Origin: Nocardioides guangzhouensis
GTDB taxonomy: Bacteria > Actinomycetota > Actinomycetes > Propionibacteriales > Nocardioidaceae
DNA length: 57,796 nucleotides
Reading direction: 5' to 3'
NCBI RefSeq assembly: GCF_004519545.1
Contig: NZ_SDKM01000031.1
Coordinates: forward strand, 1-57,796
The position numbers and the translations under genes were made by a program. Positions within the stretch are counted from its first letter, which is position 1; each line of letters opens with the position of its first letter. A model generated the notes under the pieces. That model did not search any database. It was given only the letters and a program-made list of their open reading frames with translations, and had not been told where the DNA came from. Shown piece by piece: positions 50,669 to 57,714 of the stretch.

Positions 50669-50900
50669 AGTCGTCCCCGACCCGCATCCCGGCGCCCATC
50701 TCGGAGCGCACGCTGGTGATCAGGGCGTGCAGGCGGACCTGCACCAGGTCCACACCGGCCAGCGAGATCACGACGTCGCCGGCCAGCACGACTCCCGTGC
50801 CGAGCAGGCGGTCGAGCAGGTCGACCAGCGCGATCTGCCCGCCGGGGCCGGACCCGACGGGCTCGACGCCGGTCGCGCGGGCGGGTTCGGTGACGGTCAC
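50658..50900 (-). CDS. gvpS: GvpS/GvpA-family gas vesicle protein
   Basis: An 80-residue GvpA-family protein, GTG start overlapping the preceding gene by four bases (GTGA). The core IALVDLLDRLLGTGVVLAGD, VVISLAGVDLVQVRLHALIT matches the conserved hydrophobic strand-helix motif of GvpA, with the middle changed (VLAGDV where GvpA has VIDAWV). By order (J-L-S-K) it is the GvpS-type minor subunit; the letter is by synteny only. Confidence 0.8.
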   Translation of the reverse strand: MTVTEPARATGVEPVGSGPGGQIALVDLLDRLLGTGVVLAGDVVISLAGVDLVQVRLHALITSVRSEMGAGMRVGDDCDL

Positions 50901-51652
50901 CCGGTCTCCAGCACGGCGAAGGAGTACGGCGGCCAGGGCCCCTGCAGCTCCACGATGAGGTCGGGCCGCGACGACCCGAGCAGGGTGGCGGTGGCCTGGA
51001 ACTCGTCGGCCCGCTCCTCCGGGACCAGGTAGGCGCCGTTGTGGATCATCCGCTCGTGGCGCCCGCTGAGCCGCGGGTCCTGCGGCGCCAGCACCCGGGC
51101 CGCCACGGTGGCGCCGCTCAGGGCCTCGTGCAGCGCGCGGGCGACGTGCTCCACCTGCTCGTCGGCGGTACGGCGGGCCTGGGCGGCCTCGCGCTTCCGC
51201 TGGAGGTACGCGGCCCCGCTCGCCTCGCGGGGTGCCGGCGCGGCCGGCGGCTCGCCGGGCCGTGCGTAGACCTTGACGCCCCACTCGGAGCGACCGGTGA
51301 CCCGGTCGAGCGCGGCCACCAGGTCGTCGTGCACCCGGTCCAGCTGCCGGCGTACGCCGTCCTCGTCGGCGTAGATGGTGACCAGCCGCATCGGGGCGGC
51401 CTCGGCGTGGCGGGCGACCGCCCGCACCACCTCGTCGTGGGTGCGGGCGACGTGCTCCACCCAGCGCAGGTCCTCGAGGTTCCTCGGCAGGGCCGCCTCG
51501 CCGAACTCGGCGAGGTCGACCGCGCACACCACGGCCTGCAGGTCCCCGGACCGCACGAGCCGGAGGTGCTCGCCGTCGAAGCCGGTGACCGCGGACAGCG
51601 CACCCTCGGGAAGCCCGCGCGAGACCGCGAACAGGTAGAGGCCGCCGCTCAT
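50897..51652 (-). CDS. gvpL: Gas vesicle protein GvpL/GvpF family
   Basis: A 251-residue member of the GvpF/GvpL family. N-terminal MSGGLYLFAVSRGLPEGALS, a central helix bundle (LEDLRWVEHVARTHDEVVRA), and a C-terminal GRHERMIHNGAYLVPEERAD with GPWPPYSFAVL, the GPWPPYS/F motif common to the family. In the J-L-S-K part of the operon it is the L paralogue; the other copy is at 52680. GvpF-type proteins sit on the inner surface and assist shell assembly. Confidence 0.9.
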   Translation of the reverse strand: MSGGLYLFAVSRGLPEGALSAVTGFDGEHLRLVRSGDLQAVVCAVDLAEFGEAALPRNLEDLRWVEHVARTHDEVVRAVARHAEAAPMRLVTIYADEDGVRRQLDRVHDDLVAALDRVTGRSEWGVKVYARPGEPPAAPAPREASGAAYLQRKREAAQARRTADEQVEHVARALHEALSGATVAARVLAPQDPRLSGRHERMIHNGAYLVPEERADEFQATATLLGSSRPDLIVELQGPWPPYSFAVLETG

Positions 51653-52002
51653 CAGTCCTCCTCCGTGCCCGAGCCCGGCTCGAGCTCCTTGAGACGCTGC
51701 TTGAGCTCGCGGTTCTCGTTCGCCAGGTCCTCGGCGCGGGCGTTGAACATCGGGTCGTTGCGCCACCAGTCGATCCCCATCTCCTGGGCCTTGTCGACGG
51801 AGACCACGAGCAGCCGGATCTTCACCGTGAGGAGCTCGATGTCGAGCAGGTTCACCCGGATGTCGCCCGCGATGATGATGCCCTTGTCGAGCACGCGCTC
51901 GAGGATGTCGGCGAGGTTCGCCGGCTGCGGGCGCGAGTAGGGCCCCTGGTTGGTCGGGAGGCCCGAGGCCCGCGTGCCGACCGGGGTCTGGGCGTCCGTC
52001 AT
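51652..52002 (-). CDS. gvpJ: GvpJ/GvpA-family gas vesicle protein
   Basis: A 116-residue GvpA-family protein. The core NLADILERVLDKGIIIAGDI, RVNLLDIELLTVKIRLLVVS aligns to GvpA, followed by DKAQEMGIDWWRNDPMFN and a helical, charged tail ending GTEED. The IAGDI and the WW segment are typical of the GvpJ subgroup. The stop overlaps the gvpL start (TGATG). GvpJ may nucleate the conical caps. Confidence 0.87.
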   Translation of the reverse strand: MTDAQTPVGTRASGLPTNQGPYSRPQPANLADILERVLDKGIIIAGDIRVNLLDIELLTVKIRLLVVSVDKAQEMGIDWWRNDPMFNARAEDLANENRELKQRLKELEPGSGTEED

Positions 52003-52003
52003 G

Positions 52004-52438
52004 TCACTCCTCCCCGGGGGTCCCGCGGACGTAGCGGCGCAGCCGGCGGTAGGCGTCGAGCGACCCCTGCTCGTCGACCTCGAGCTCGTAGAGCGCGAGC
52101 ACGTCGGTGGTCGCCGGGATCCGGCTCAGCTCCAGCACCTCCACCTGGACCTTCCAGCCGTCGTCCGTGCGTTCGAGGGCGGTGACGCCCTCGACGTCCT
52201 TGCCGGTGAGCTCGAGGAGCTGGCGCGATCCCTCGGCCGCTGCCTGCGGCCCCTTGAGCCGGGGCCTGGCCTCCGCCCGGGGGGCCGAGGCCCGCTTGCG
52301 CGAGGAGCTCGAGCTCGTCCTCTTGGTCGTCTTCTTCGCCCCGGTCCCGGAGCCGGTGTCGCCGGAGTCGCTGCTACCGGCCTCGGACGTCGTCGACTGG
52401 CCACCCGAGCTGGTCTTGCGTGTTCTGCTGGTGGTCAC
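52004..52438 (-). CDS. gvpO: Gas vesicle protein GvpO
   Basis: A 144-residue protein. The first 55 residues are low complexity and basic (Ser/Lys/Arg/Thr-rich; AKKTTKRTSSSSSRKRASAP). The globular C-terminal half is the GvpO domain: QLLELTGKDVEGVTALERTD, DGWKVQVEVLELSRIPATTD, VLALYELEVDEQGSLDAYRR with terminal LRRYVRG. It overlaps gvpG by ATGA. In archaea GvpO affects operon expression and vesicle formation. Confidence 0.93.
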   Translation of the reverse strand: MTTSRTRKTSSGGQSTTSEAGSSDSGDTGSGTGAKKTTKRTSSSSSRKRASAPRAEARPRLKGPQAAAEGSRQLLELTGKDVEGVTALERTDDGWKVQVEVLELSRIPATTDVLALYELEVDEQGSLDAYRRLRRYVRGTPGEE

Positions 52439-52689
52439 GAGGAATCCCTCTCTCTGCGTCGTTCCTGTCCGGTCATCAGTCGCTCGATCAGCTCTTCCTC
52501 CCAGGCCGCCGCCTCGTCCTCGGTGATCGTGCCGTCCTGTCGCTGCCGCTCGACCAGCTCGAGCTGGTCACGGATGCGGCCCGGGTCGTAGTAGTCCTCC
52601 TCGGCCTGCTGGAGGACCTGGTCGGCGACCCAGATGGTGCCGCGCACCGGGACCAGGGGCAGCCCGAGGATCCCGGTGATCAGACCCAC
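52435..52689 (-). CDS. gvpG: Gas vesicle protein GvpG
   Basis: An 84-residue protein: MGLITGILGLPLVPVRGTIW, ADQVLQQAEEDYYDPGRIRD, LELVERQRQDGTITEDEAAA with a strongly charged C-terminus. It is a small helical accessory protein of the gas vesicle shell. Its start overlaps the gvpF stop by about ten bases and its stop overlaps the gvpO start, which implies tight translational coupling. Confidence 0.94.
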   Translation of the reverse strand: MGLITGILGLPLVPVRGTIWVADQVLQQAEEDYYDPGRIRDQLELVERQRQDGTITEDEAAAWEEELIERLMTGQERRRERDSS

Positions 52690-53462
52690 GGCCCGTCCCC
52701 CACGAAGTCGTACGGCGGGAGCGGGCCCATGAGCCGGATCCGGATCCGCTCGTGCACGGCCGCGGCCACGTCCTCGAGCACCGCCTCGAGCTCGTCGCGG
52801 CGCGTGCGCTCGACCAGCAGCGCGACGTCGAGCACGTGGTCGCCGGAGACCGGCTTCACGCGCAGGTCCGCGACCAGCGGGGTCACGTGCGAGAGGAGGG
52901 CCTGGCTCTCCTCCACGCGCTTGTGCTCCCAGGCCGTCGCGACCGCTTCACCGAGCGCGACCAGGTCCGGGTGCATCGCCCCGTCCGGCAGGTCGCGGGT
53001 CCGGGCCCGGAGGTCGGCGACCCGCGGGTCGGCCCGCACGATCTCGGCCAGCACCTGGTCGCGGTCGTACGTCGCGCGGAGCGAGAACTGCTCGACCCCC
53101 TCCAGGGCGGCCAGCGCCTCGGTGAACCAGGGCTCGCTCGGGCCGAGCAGGTCGCTGACCACGCTGTCCCTGTCGATGAGCACGGAACCGAACCGGACCG
53201 GCACGGTCGACGTCTCCCGCGCCAGCTGCTCGACCACCTTGCTGTGGGCCAGCAGGTCGGCCCGCCGACCGAAGGTGCGATCGAGCGCGACGGCGGTGGT
53301 GGCGGCCACGAGGCCCCCGAGGGCGACGTACTCCACCGGGGCCTCGTCGATCCCGGTCAGCTCCTGCTCGGGCACGCCGGACGCGGGCAGCACGGCATAG
53401 ACGTAGCGGCCCGCGTCCGGACGGTGCTCGACGGCCTGCTCGACTGTCGTCTGCTCAGGCAT
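52680..53462 (-). CDS. gvpF: Gas vesicle protein GvpF
   Basis: A 260-residue GvpF/GvpL-family protein. RYVYAVLPASGVPEQELTGI at the N-terminus, VPVRFGSVLIDRD, EGVEQFSLRATYDRDQVLAE, and the C-terminal RIRLMGPLPPYDFVGDGPWV with the GPLPPYDFV signature. It follows gvpA directly (eight-base overlap) and precedes gvpG, the usual A-F-G order. It differs clearly from the GvpL paralogue at 50897. Confidence 0.93.
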   Translation of the reverse strand: MPEQTTVEQAVEHRPDAGRYVYAVLPASGVPEQELTGIDEAPVEYVALGGLVAATTAVALDRTFGRRADLLAHSKVVEQLARETSTVPVRFGSVLIDRDSVVSDLLGPSEPWFTEALAALEGVEQFSLRATYDRDQVLAEIVRADPRVADLRARTRDLPDGAMHPDLVALGEAVATAWEHKRVEESQALLSHVTPLVADLRVKPVSGDHVLDVALLVERTRRDELEAVLEDVAAAVHERIRIRLMGPLPPYDFVGDGPWV

Positions 53463-53859
53463 TCTCGGACTGTCGCCGCCTCGAGCTGGACTTCTTGGCC
53501 GGCCGCTCGTCGTCGTCGCCCGGCTTGAGGGCCTTCTTCACACCCTTGACGGCGCCGCCCACCTTCTTCGCCGCACCGCTCTCCTGGAGGTCTCCGATGG
53601 CCTCGGTCAGCGGCTGCCCGCCCTTCTCGTAGAGGTCGAGCCGGTTGGTGGCCTCCGCGAAGCGCAGGTAGGTGTCGACACTGGCGATCACGATGCGGGC
53701 GTCGATGGTGATGAGCTCGATGCCCACCAGCGAGACCCGGACGTAGGCGTCGATGACGATGCCCTTGTCGAGGATGATCTCGACGACGTCGGCCAGCCCG
53801 CTCGGAGCAGGTCGCTCGAGGTAGCCCCCGCCGCGTCGTTGGGAGGTCTGAACGGTCAC
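53455..53859 (-). CDS. gvpA: Major gas vesicle structural protein GvpA with basic C-terminal extension
   Basis: A 134-residue GvpA with GTG start (GAAGGA upstream). The shell-forming core spans about residues 20-75: GLADVVEIILDKGIVIDAYV, RVSLVGIELITIDARIVIAS, VDTYLRFAEATNRLDL. After it comes a tail of about 55 residues, basic and low complexity (KKVGGAVKGVKKALKPGD, KKSSSRRRQ). The archetypal GvpA ends soon after the core. Actinomycete GvpA proteins are longer, and this tail likely projects to the outside or cytoplasm (inference). Confidence 0.94.
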   Translation of the reverse strand: MTVQTSQRRGGGYLERPAPSGLADVVEIILDKGIVIDAYVRVSLVGIELITIDARIVIASVDTYLRFAEATNRLDLYEKGGQPLTEAIGDLQESGAAKKVGGAVKGVKKALKPGDDDERPAKKSSSRRRQSENA

Positions 53860-53898
53860 TGTGAGTCCTTCCGGTCGTTCTCGGATGTGGGCTGGCTG

Positions 53899-55035
53899 CT
53901 AGCTGGCACGGCGCCGGCGGCGAGGCTCCTCTTCCTCCTCCGGCTCCTCCTCGTACTCGGCCTCCTCGTCGGCAGGCTCCTCCTCGTAGTCGCCCTCCTC
54001 GGGCTCCTCCTCGTACTCGGCCTCCTCGTCGACGGGCTCCTCCTCGTAGTCGCCCTCCTCGGGCTCCTCGTCGGCCTCCTCGGCGTACTCCGCCTCCTCG
54101 TCGACCGGCTCGTCCTCGGCGGACTCGTCGTACTCGCCGTCCTCGTCGACCGGCTCGTCCTCGGCGCCCTCCTCGGCACCCTCCTCGTCGCCGTACTCGT
54201 CGTACTCGGCCTCCTCGCGCTCCTGCTCCTCGCGCTCGAGGGCCTCCTCGTGGGTCTCGACGACCTCGCCGTCCTCGATCCGGCCGCGCCAGCCCTCGAC
54301 CTCGTCCGGGTCGAGGATGGTCCGGGTCATCACGTGGCGGCGGAAGTGCCGGATCTCGGCGCGGGCACGGCGGCCCTGGGCCTCCCAGATGTTGCCGGTC
54401 TTCTCGAACAGTCCCTGGGCGTAGTACTCGAGCACGACCAGGATCCGGGTCAGGTTGGGCCCGATCTCGTGGAAGGTGACCGCGCCGTCGACGTGGCCCT
54501 TCTGGCCCTTCGAGCGCCACACGATCCGCTCGTCGGGGATCTGTTCGAGGATCGTCGCCTCCCAGCTGCGGTGGCTGAGGAAGATCTGGGCCTTGAACGT
54601 GATCTTGTTGTCGTCCGGGGCCTCGACGTTCTCGACCTTCTTCATGAAGCTCGGGAAGGCCCCGAACTCGGTCCACTGGTTGTAGGCGACCGACACGGGG
54701 ACACCCACGTCGATGGTCTCGACGATGTTCGTCGACTTGGTGGCCTTGCCGCCGCCCGAGCTCTGGCCACCGCCGGTGACCTTGTCCTTCAGCCCGGAGG
54801 CCATGCCCTTGATGCCGCCCATCACGGGCGAGTCGCCCTTGACCTTGGCCTCGGCGCCCTTGGCGACGGCCTTGCCGATCGGGCCGCCGTCGGCGACCGA
54901 CTGCAGCTTGTCCGTGGCACCCGTGAGCTTCTCACCGGCGGTGCTCAGGGCCTTCTCGCCGAGCGCCTTCAGCAGGTCCTGGGAGACGCCGCGGAGCTTG
55001 TCCATCGCCTCCGTGTTCTTTTCGGTGGTTGCCAT
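53899..55035 (-). CDS. Gas vesicle-linked SRPBCC-domain protein with highly acidic repetitive tail
   Basis: A 378-residue protein. An N-terminal helical region (to about 95) precedes a SRPBCC/START-like domain (STNIVETIDVGVPVSVAYNQ, WTEFGAFPSFMKKVENVEAP, HRSWEATILEQIPDERIVWR), which is a lipid or small-ligand pocket fold. The final 130 residues are almost only Glu, Asp, Tyr and Ala (EEEPVDEEAEYEEEPEEGDY repeated), ending in RRRRRAS. The 60-bp DNA repeat beneath is recorded separately. Streptomycete gas vesicle clusters carry accessory genes (named gvpY/gvpZ) here; equivalence is a guess. Confidence 0.82.
   Translation of the reverse strand: MATTEKNTEAMDKLRGVSQDLLKALGEKALSTAGEKLTGATDKLQSVADGGPIGKAVAKGAEAKVKGDSPVMGGIKGMASGLKDKVTGGGQSSGGGKATKSTNIVETIDVGVPVSVAYNQWTEFGAFPSFMKKVENVEAPDDNKITFKAQIFLSHRSWEATILEQIPDERIVWRSKGQKGHVDGAVTFHEIGPNLTRILVVLEYYAQGLFEKTGNIWEAQGRRARAEIRHFRRHVMTRTILDPDEVEGWRGRIEDGEVVETHEEALEREEQEREEAEYDEYGDEEGAEEGAEDEPVDEDGEYDESAEDEPVDEEAEYAEEADEEPEEGDYEEEPVDEEAEYEEEPEEGDYEEEPADEEAEYEEEPEEEEEPRRRRRAS
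53941..54060 (-). repeat. 60-bp tandem repeat in acidic tail
   Basis: Two 60-bp copies (53941-54000 and 54001-54060) differ at three positions. They encode repeated 20-residue acidic units. Shorter ctcctcgtc repeats continue to about 54180. The reading frame is kept, as 60 is a multiple of three, so copy number can vary without breaking the gene. Confidence 0.9.
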
Positions 55036-55041
55036 GTCCGA

Positions 55042-55881
55042 TCAGCTCCTCGAGGTGCTGCGCGAGCGGGAACCGCTGCGGCTCGACGACTTCTTCGCAG
55101 GTGCCTTCTTGGCGGCCGTCTTCTTGGCCGGGGCCTTCTTCGCCGCGGTCTTCCTGGCGGCGGTCTTGGCGGTCTTCTTGGCGGGCGCGGTCTTCTTGGC
55201 CGTGGACCCGGTGGCGGATCGCGCACCCGAGGTCGCCTTCTTCGCGGCGCCGCCGGAGGAGCTGGTCTTGCGGGGCGCGGCCTTCTTCGCGGTCCCGGTG
55301 GCCCTGCGCGCGGTGCCCTGCGTCCGCTTGGTGGCGCGGGACGCGGTCTTGCGGGTACGGCGTGCCGGTCGTTCGTCCTCGCTGGGCTCGTCGCCGGCGT
55401 CGTCCTCCGCCTCGTCGGCGGGCTCCTCGGGCTCCTCGGCCTCGTCGCCGGCCTCGTCGCCGGCCTCGTCGCCGGCCTCGTCGCCGGCCTCGTCGCCGCC
55501 CTCGTCGCCACGCGCGTCGCCGCCCTCGTCGTCGACGTACTCGTCCTCGGCGTACTCGTCGTCGCCCTCGTCGTCGCCCTCGTCCGGGAGGACCCCGGCC
55601 TGGAGCTGCTTGGTCACGCCCTCGAGGCGCGACGTCGCAGTCGTGATGGCGGCCGCCTTCGCCGCCTCGAACATCGTGCCGGTGAGCTGGTCACGCAGCT
55701 TGCGCAGCTCGGGGTTGCCCTCGATGAGCTGGGCGCCCTGCTGCATCAGGCCCCGACGGTCGGTGGCGATGCGTTGGCCGGCCAACATGCTCCCGACGGT
55801 GATCGCCAGCTTCAGCTTCTTCGTGCGGCCGAGCATGTAGCCAGCGGCTACACCCAGCCCGATCTTGGTTGCGGCAGACAT
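55042..55881 (-). CDS. Gas vesicle operon leader gene: charge-segregated, histone H1-like tail protein
   Basis: A 279-residue protein starting at ATG 55881. The N-terminal 40 residues are hydrophobic and Gly-rich (KIGLGVAAGYMLGRTKKLKL, AITVGSMLAGQ), perhaps membrane- or shell-associated. A helix to about 105 follows. A very acidic block (DDEGDDEYAEDEYVDDEGGD, then GDEA repeats) then switches to a very basic Lys/Ala/Ser/Thr tail (KKTAPAKKTAKTAARKTAAK; SRSGSRSRSTSRS) like histone H1. It is the first gene of the ten-gene operon, six bases before the SRPBCC gene. Function unknown. Confidence 0.75.
   Translation of the reverse strand: MSAATKIGLGVAAGYMLGRTKKLKLAITVGSMLAGQRIATDRRGLMQQGAQLIEGNPELRKLRDQLTGTMFEAAKAAAITTATSRLEGVTKQLQAGVLPDEGDDEGDDEYAEDEYVDDEGGDARGDEGGDEAGDEAGDEAGDEAGDEAEEPEEPADEAEDDAGDEPSEDERPARRTRKTASRATKRTQGTARRATGTAKKAAPRKTSSSGGAAKKATSGARSATGSTAKKTAPAKKTAKTAARKTAAKKAPAKKTAAKKAPAKKSSSRSGSRSRSTSRS
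55441..55512 (-). repeat. 12-bp minisatellite in acidic block
   Basis: Six tandem 12-bp units (ctcgtcgccggc): four perfect and two degenerate. They encode Gly-Asp-Glu-Ala repeats in the leader gene of the operon. The unit is in frame. Confidence 0.9.
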
Positions 55882-55986
55882 GCCTCTCCCTCTGAGCTCC
55901 CTGTCGCCACCAGTCGGTGACGCGTTCCCAGCGCCCACCGCGCACCGGTCTTCAGTGCGGCGGTTCCCCGCGGCGCTACCGGTCCG

Positions 55987-56010
55987 TACCCAAAGGCCGT
56001 GGCAACACAC
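55987..56010 (-). promoter_or_regulatory. SigF/SigB-like promoter of the gas vesicle operon
   Basis: On the minus strand: GTGT (56010-56007), exactly 15 bases, GGGTA (55991-55987). It lies about 105 bases before the ATG at 55881, and is part of the 265-base divergent intergenic region. Same box and spacing as at 56082. Confidence 0.55.
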
Positions 56011-56081
56011 GTGTGGTTTCGGTGGTGTGGTCCGGGCCACCCCTGCGGGTGGTCTCGCAGTCGGCTCGCAGTGACGTCCGG

Positions 56082-56105
56082 GTGTGCCGGATCGCGAACG
56101 GGGTA
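56082..56105 (+). promoter_or_regulatory. SigF/SigB-like promoter of the small membrane gene
   Basis: GTGT (56082-56085), 15 bases, GGGTA (56101-56105), 41 bases before ATG 56147. It is divergent from the box at 55987, with identical motif and spacing. Confidence 0.55.
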
Positions 56106-56146
56106 CCCGGACCAGGTCGGGGAGGTTTCGAGGAGGGAGTCGTCCG

Positions 56147-56521
56147 ATGCGGATTCTCAAGGGCCTGGCGGCCTCGTTGCTGTGGATCCTGGCGGGGGTG
56201 TTGGGGCTGGTGGCCCTGCTGCTCTGCGTCACGCTGATCCTGCTGCCACTCGGCATCCCGCTGCTCATGCTGTCGCGCCGCCTCATGGGCACCGCCGTGC
56301 GGCTGATGCTGCCGAAGGAGGTGGCCCACCCGGTGCGGGAGACCAAGAAGGGGCTCCGATCCCGCCGGAAGAAGGCGGTGTCGGCGGCGGACGACGCTGC
56401 GAGCCGCGGGCGGAAGGCCGGGCGCACCGCGGCGAAGCGGAGCAGCAAGGCCGCCGGAGCCGTGGCGGACCGGGCGCAGGGGAAGCGCGGCTGGAAGCGC
56501 CGCCTCAACGTGTTCGGCTGA
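56147..56521 (+). CDS. Small membrane protein with basic C-terminal tail
   Basis: A 124-residue protein starting at ATG 56147 behind AGGAGGGAG. Two hydrophobic segments at the N-terminus (ILKGLAASLLWILAGVLGLV, ALLLCVTLILLPLGIPLLML) are followed by a Lys/Arg/Ala-rich tail (SRRKKAVSAADDAASRGRKA; GRTAAKRSSKAAGAVADRAQ). It resembles small Streptomyces membrane proteins of unknown role. It shares the SigF-like promoter region with the gas vesicle operon and overlaps the convergent BrkB-like gene by 17 bases. Confidence 0.78.
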   Translation: MRILKGLAASLLWILAGVLGLVALLLCVTLILLPLGIPLLMLSRRLMGTAVRLMLPKEVAHPVRETKKGLRSRRKKAVSAADDAASRGRKAGRTAAKRSSKAAGAVADRAQGKRGWKRRLNVFG

Positions 56522-57554
56522 CCTGATCCTCGCGCGGCTCGGGGTCCTGGTGCCGGTCCGGCGCGGTCTCGTGCGCCTCCCGGATCTCGCGGGCCGACCG
56601 TACGTCGTCCTGCTCGCGCTGCTCGGCCTTCTCGATCCCGCTCGCGTCCCGCGGCTCGAGCTGGAGCGACTCCTCGGCCCGCAGGCCGGCCTGCAGCTCG
56701 CGACCCCGTTCGATCTCGGCGTCGAGCTCGGCCCCGAACAGCAGCGCGAGGTTGGTCACCCACAGCCACAGCAGGAACACGATGGCGCCGGCCAGCCGGC
56801 CGTAGGTGTGCGAGAAGGAACCCAGGTAGGTCACGTAGAGCCCGAAGGCCGCGGACCCGACCACCCAGGCCACGATCGCGACGCCGGCCCCCGGGCTGAT
56901 CCACCGGAACCGGGGGTAGCGGACGTTCGGGGTGCCCCAGTAGAGCAGGGCGATGATCACGGCGACGAGGACCAGCAGCACCGGCCACTTGAGGATCCCC
57001 CACAGCGTGACCGCGGTCCCGCCGATGCCGAGGGCGCTGCCGATCGCGTCCGCGACGGGGCCGGACACCACCAGGCCGAGCAGGATGGCCGCGCTGAGCA
57101 CGACGAGGAGGGCGGTCAGCAGGACCATGAGGGGCCGCAGCTTCCAGAACGGCCGCCCTTCGCGCACGTCGTACATCTCGTTCATGGCGCGTCCGAAGGC
57201 GCCGACGTAGCCGGACGCGGACCACAACGCCCCGCCCAGGCCCAGGACCAGCGCCCAGCCGGCACCCGGTCCCCGGCTGAGGTCGACGAGCGTCGGTTCG
57301 ATCGTGTCGGCGACCGTGCCCGCCTGGAGGTCGTCGAGGACGCCGAGGACGGCGTCCACCGCGTCCCGGCCGTTGCCGACCAGCCCGATCACTGACAGCA
57401 GGGCGATCGCGGCCGGGAAGAGCGCGAGCACGCCGTAGTAGGTGAGCGCAGCCGCCAGGTCCGGGCACCGGTCGCGGAGGAACTCGCGCGTGGTCTTGCG
57501 CACGACGTACTTCCACGACCGGGCCGTCAGGTCGGTGATGCCTGTCTCGTCCAT
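56505..57554 (-). CDS. YihY/BrkB-family membrane protein
   Basis: A 349-residue polytopic protein of the YihY/virulence factor BrkB family. Typical start: VVRKTTREFLRDRCPDLAAA, LTYYGVLALFPAAIALLSVI. Six hydrophobic segments follow, with GALWSASGYVGAFGRAMNEMYDVREGRPFW, W-K-L-R, and PRFRWISPGAGVAIVAWVVG near the end. The C-terminal 70 residues are polar. The biochemical role of this family is not settled, although it was once wrongly taken for RNase BN. A GGGTAC box lies 10-15 bases before the ATG. Confidence 0.88.
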   Translation of the reverse strand: MDETGITDLTARSWKYVVRKTTREFLRDRCPDLAAALTYYGVLALFPAAIALLSVIGLVGNGRDAVDAVLGVLDDLQAGTVADTIEPTLVDLSRGPGAGWALVLGLGGALWSASGYVGAFGRAMNEMYDVREGRPFWKLRPLMVLLTALLVVLSAAILLGLVVSGPVADAIGSALGIGGTAVTLWGILKWPVLLVLVAVIIALLYWGTPNVRYPRFRWISPGAGVAIVAWVVGSAAFGLYVTYLGSFSHTYGRLAGAIVFLLWLWVTNLALLFGAELDAEIERGRELQAGLRAEESLQLEPRDASGIEKAEQREQDDVRSAREIREAHETAPDRHQDPEPREDQVSRTR

Positions 57555-57714
57555 GGCGGTGCGGTACCCGAATGCGCGGTCCGCACGCGGTTTGGGGTGT
57601 GCTGGTAGCCGTTGGAGGAGAGGGCATGCGCAGCCCCTGACCGGGTACGCACGCTGCAGACGCTTGCTGAAGACGACGGCGAGTACCCCACCACGCTATT
57701 GGGAGTGGTGACTC

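Noticed and set aside
53941..55512. Repeats as a possible CRISPR array
   Set aside because: The repeats are contiguous, have no spacers, keep the reading frame and encode acidic repeats within real genes. No cas gene is near.
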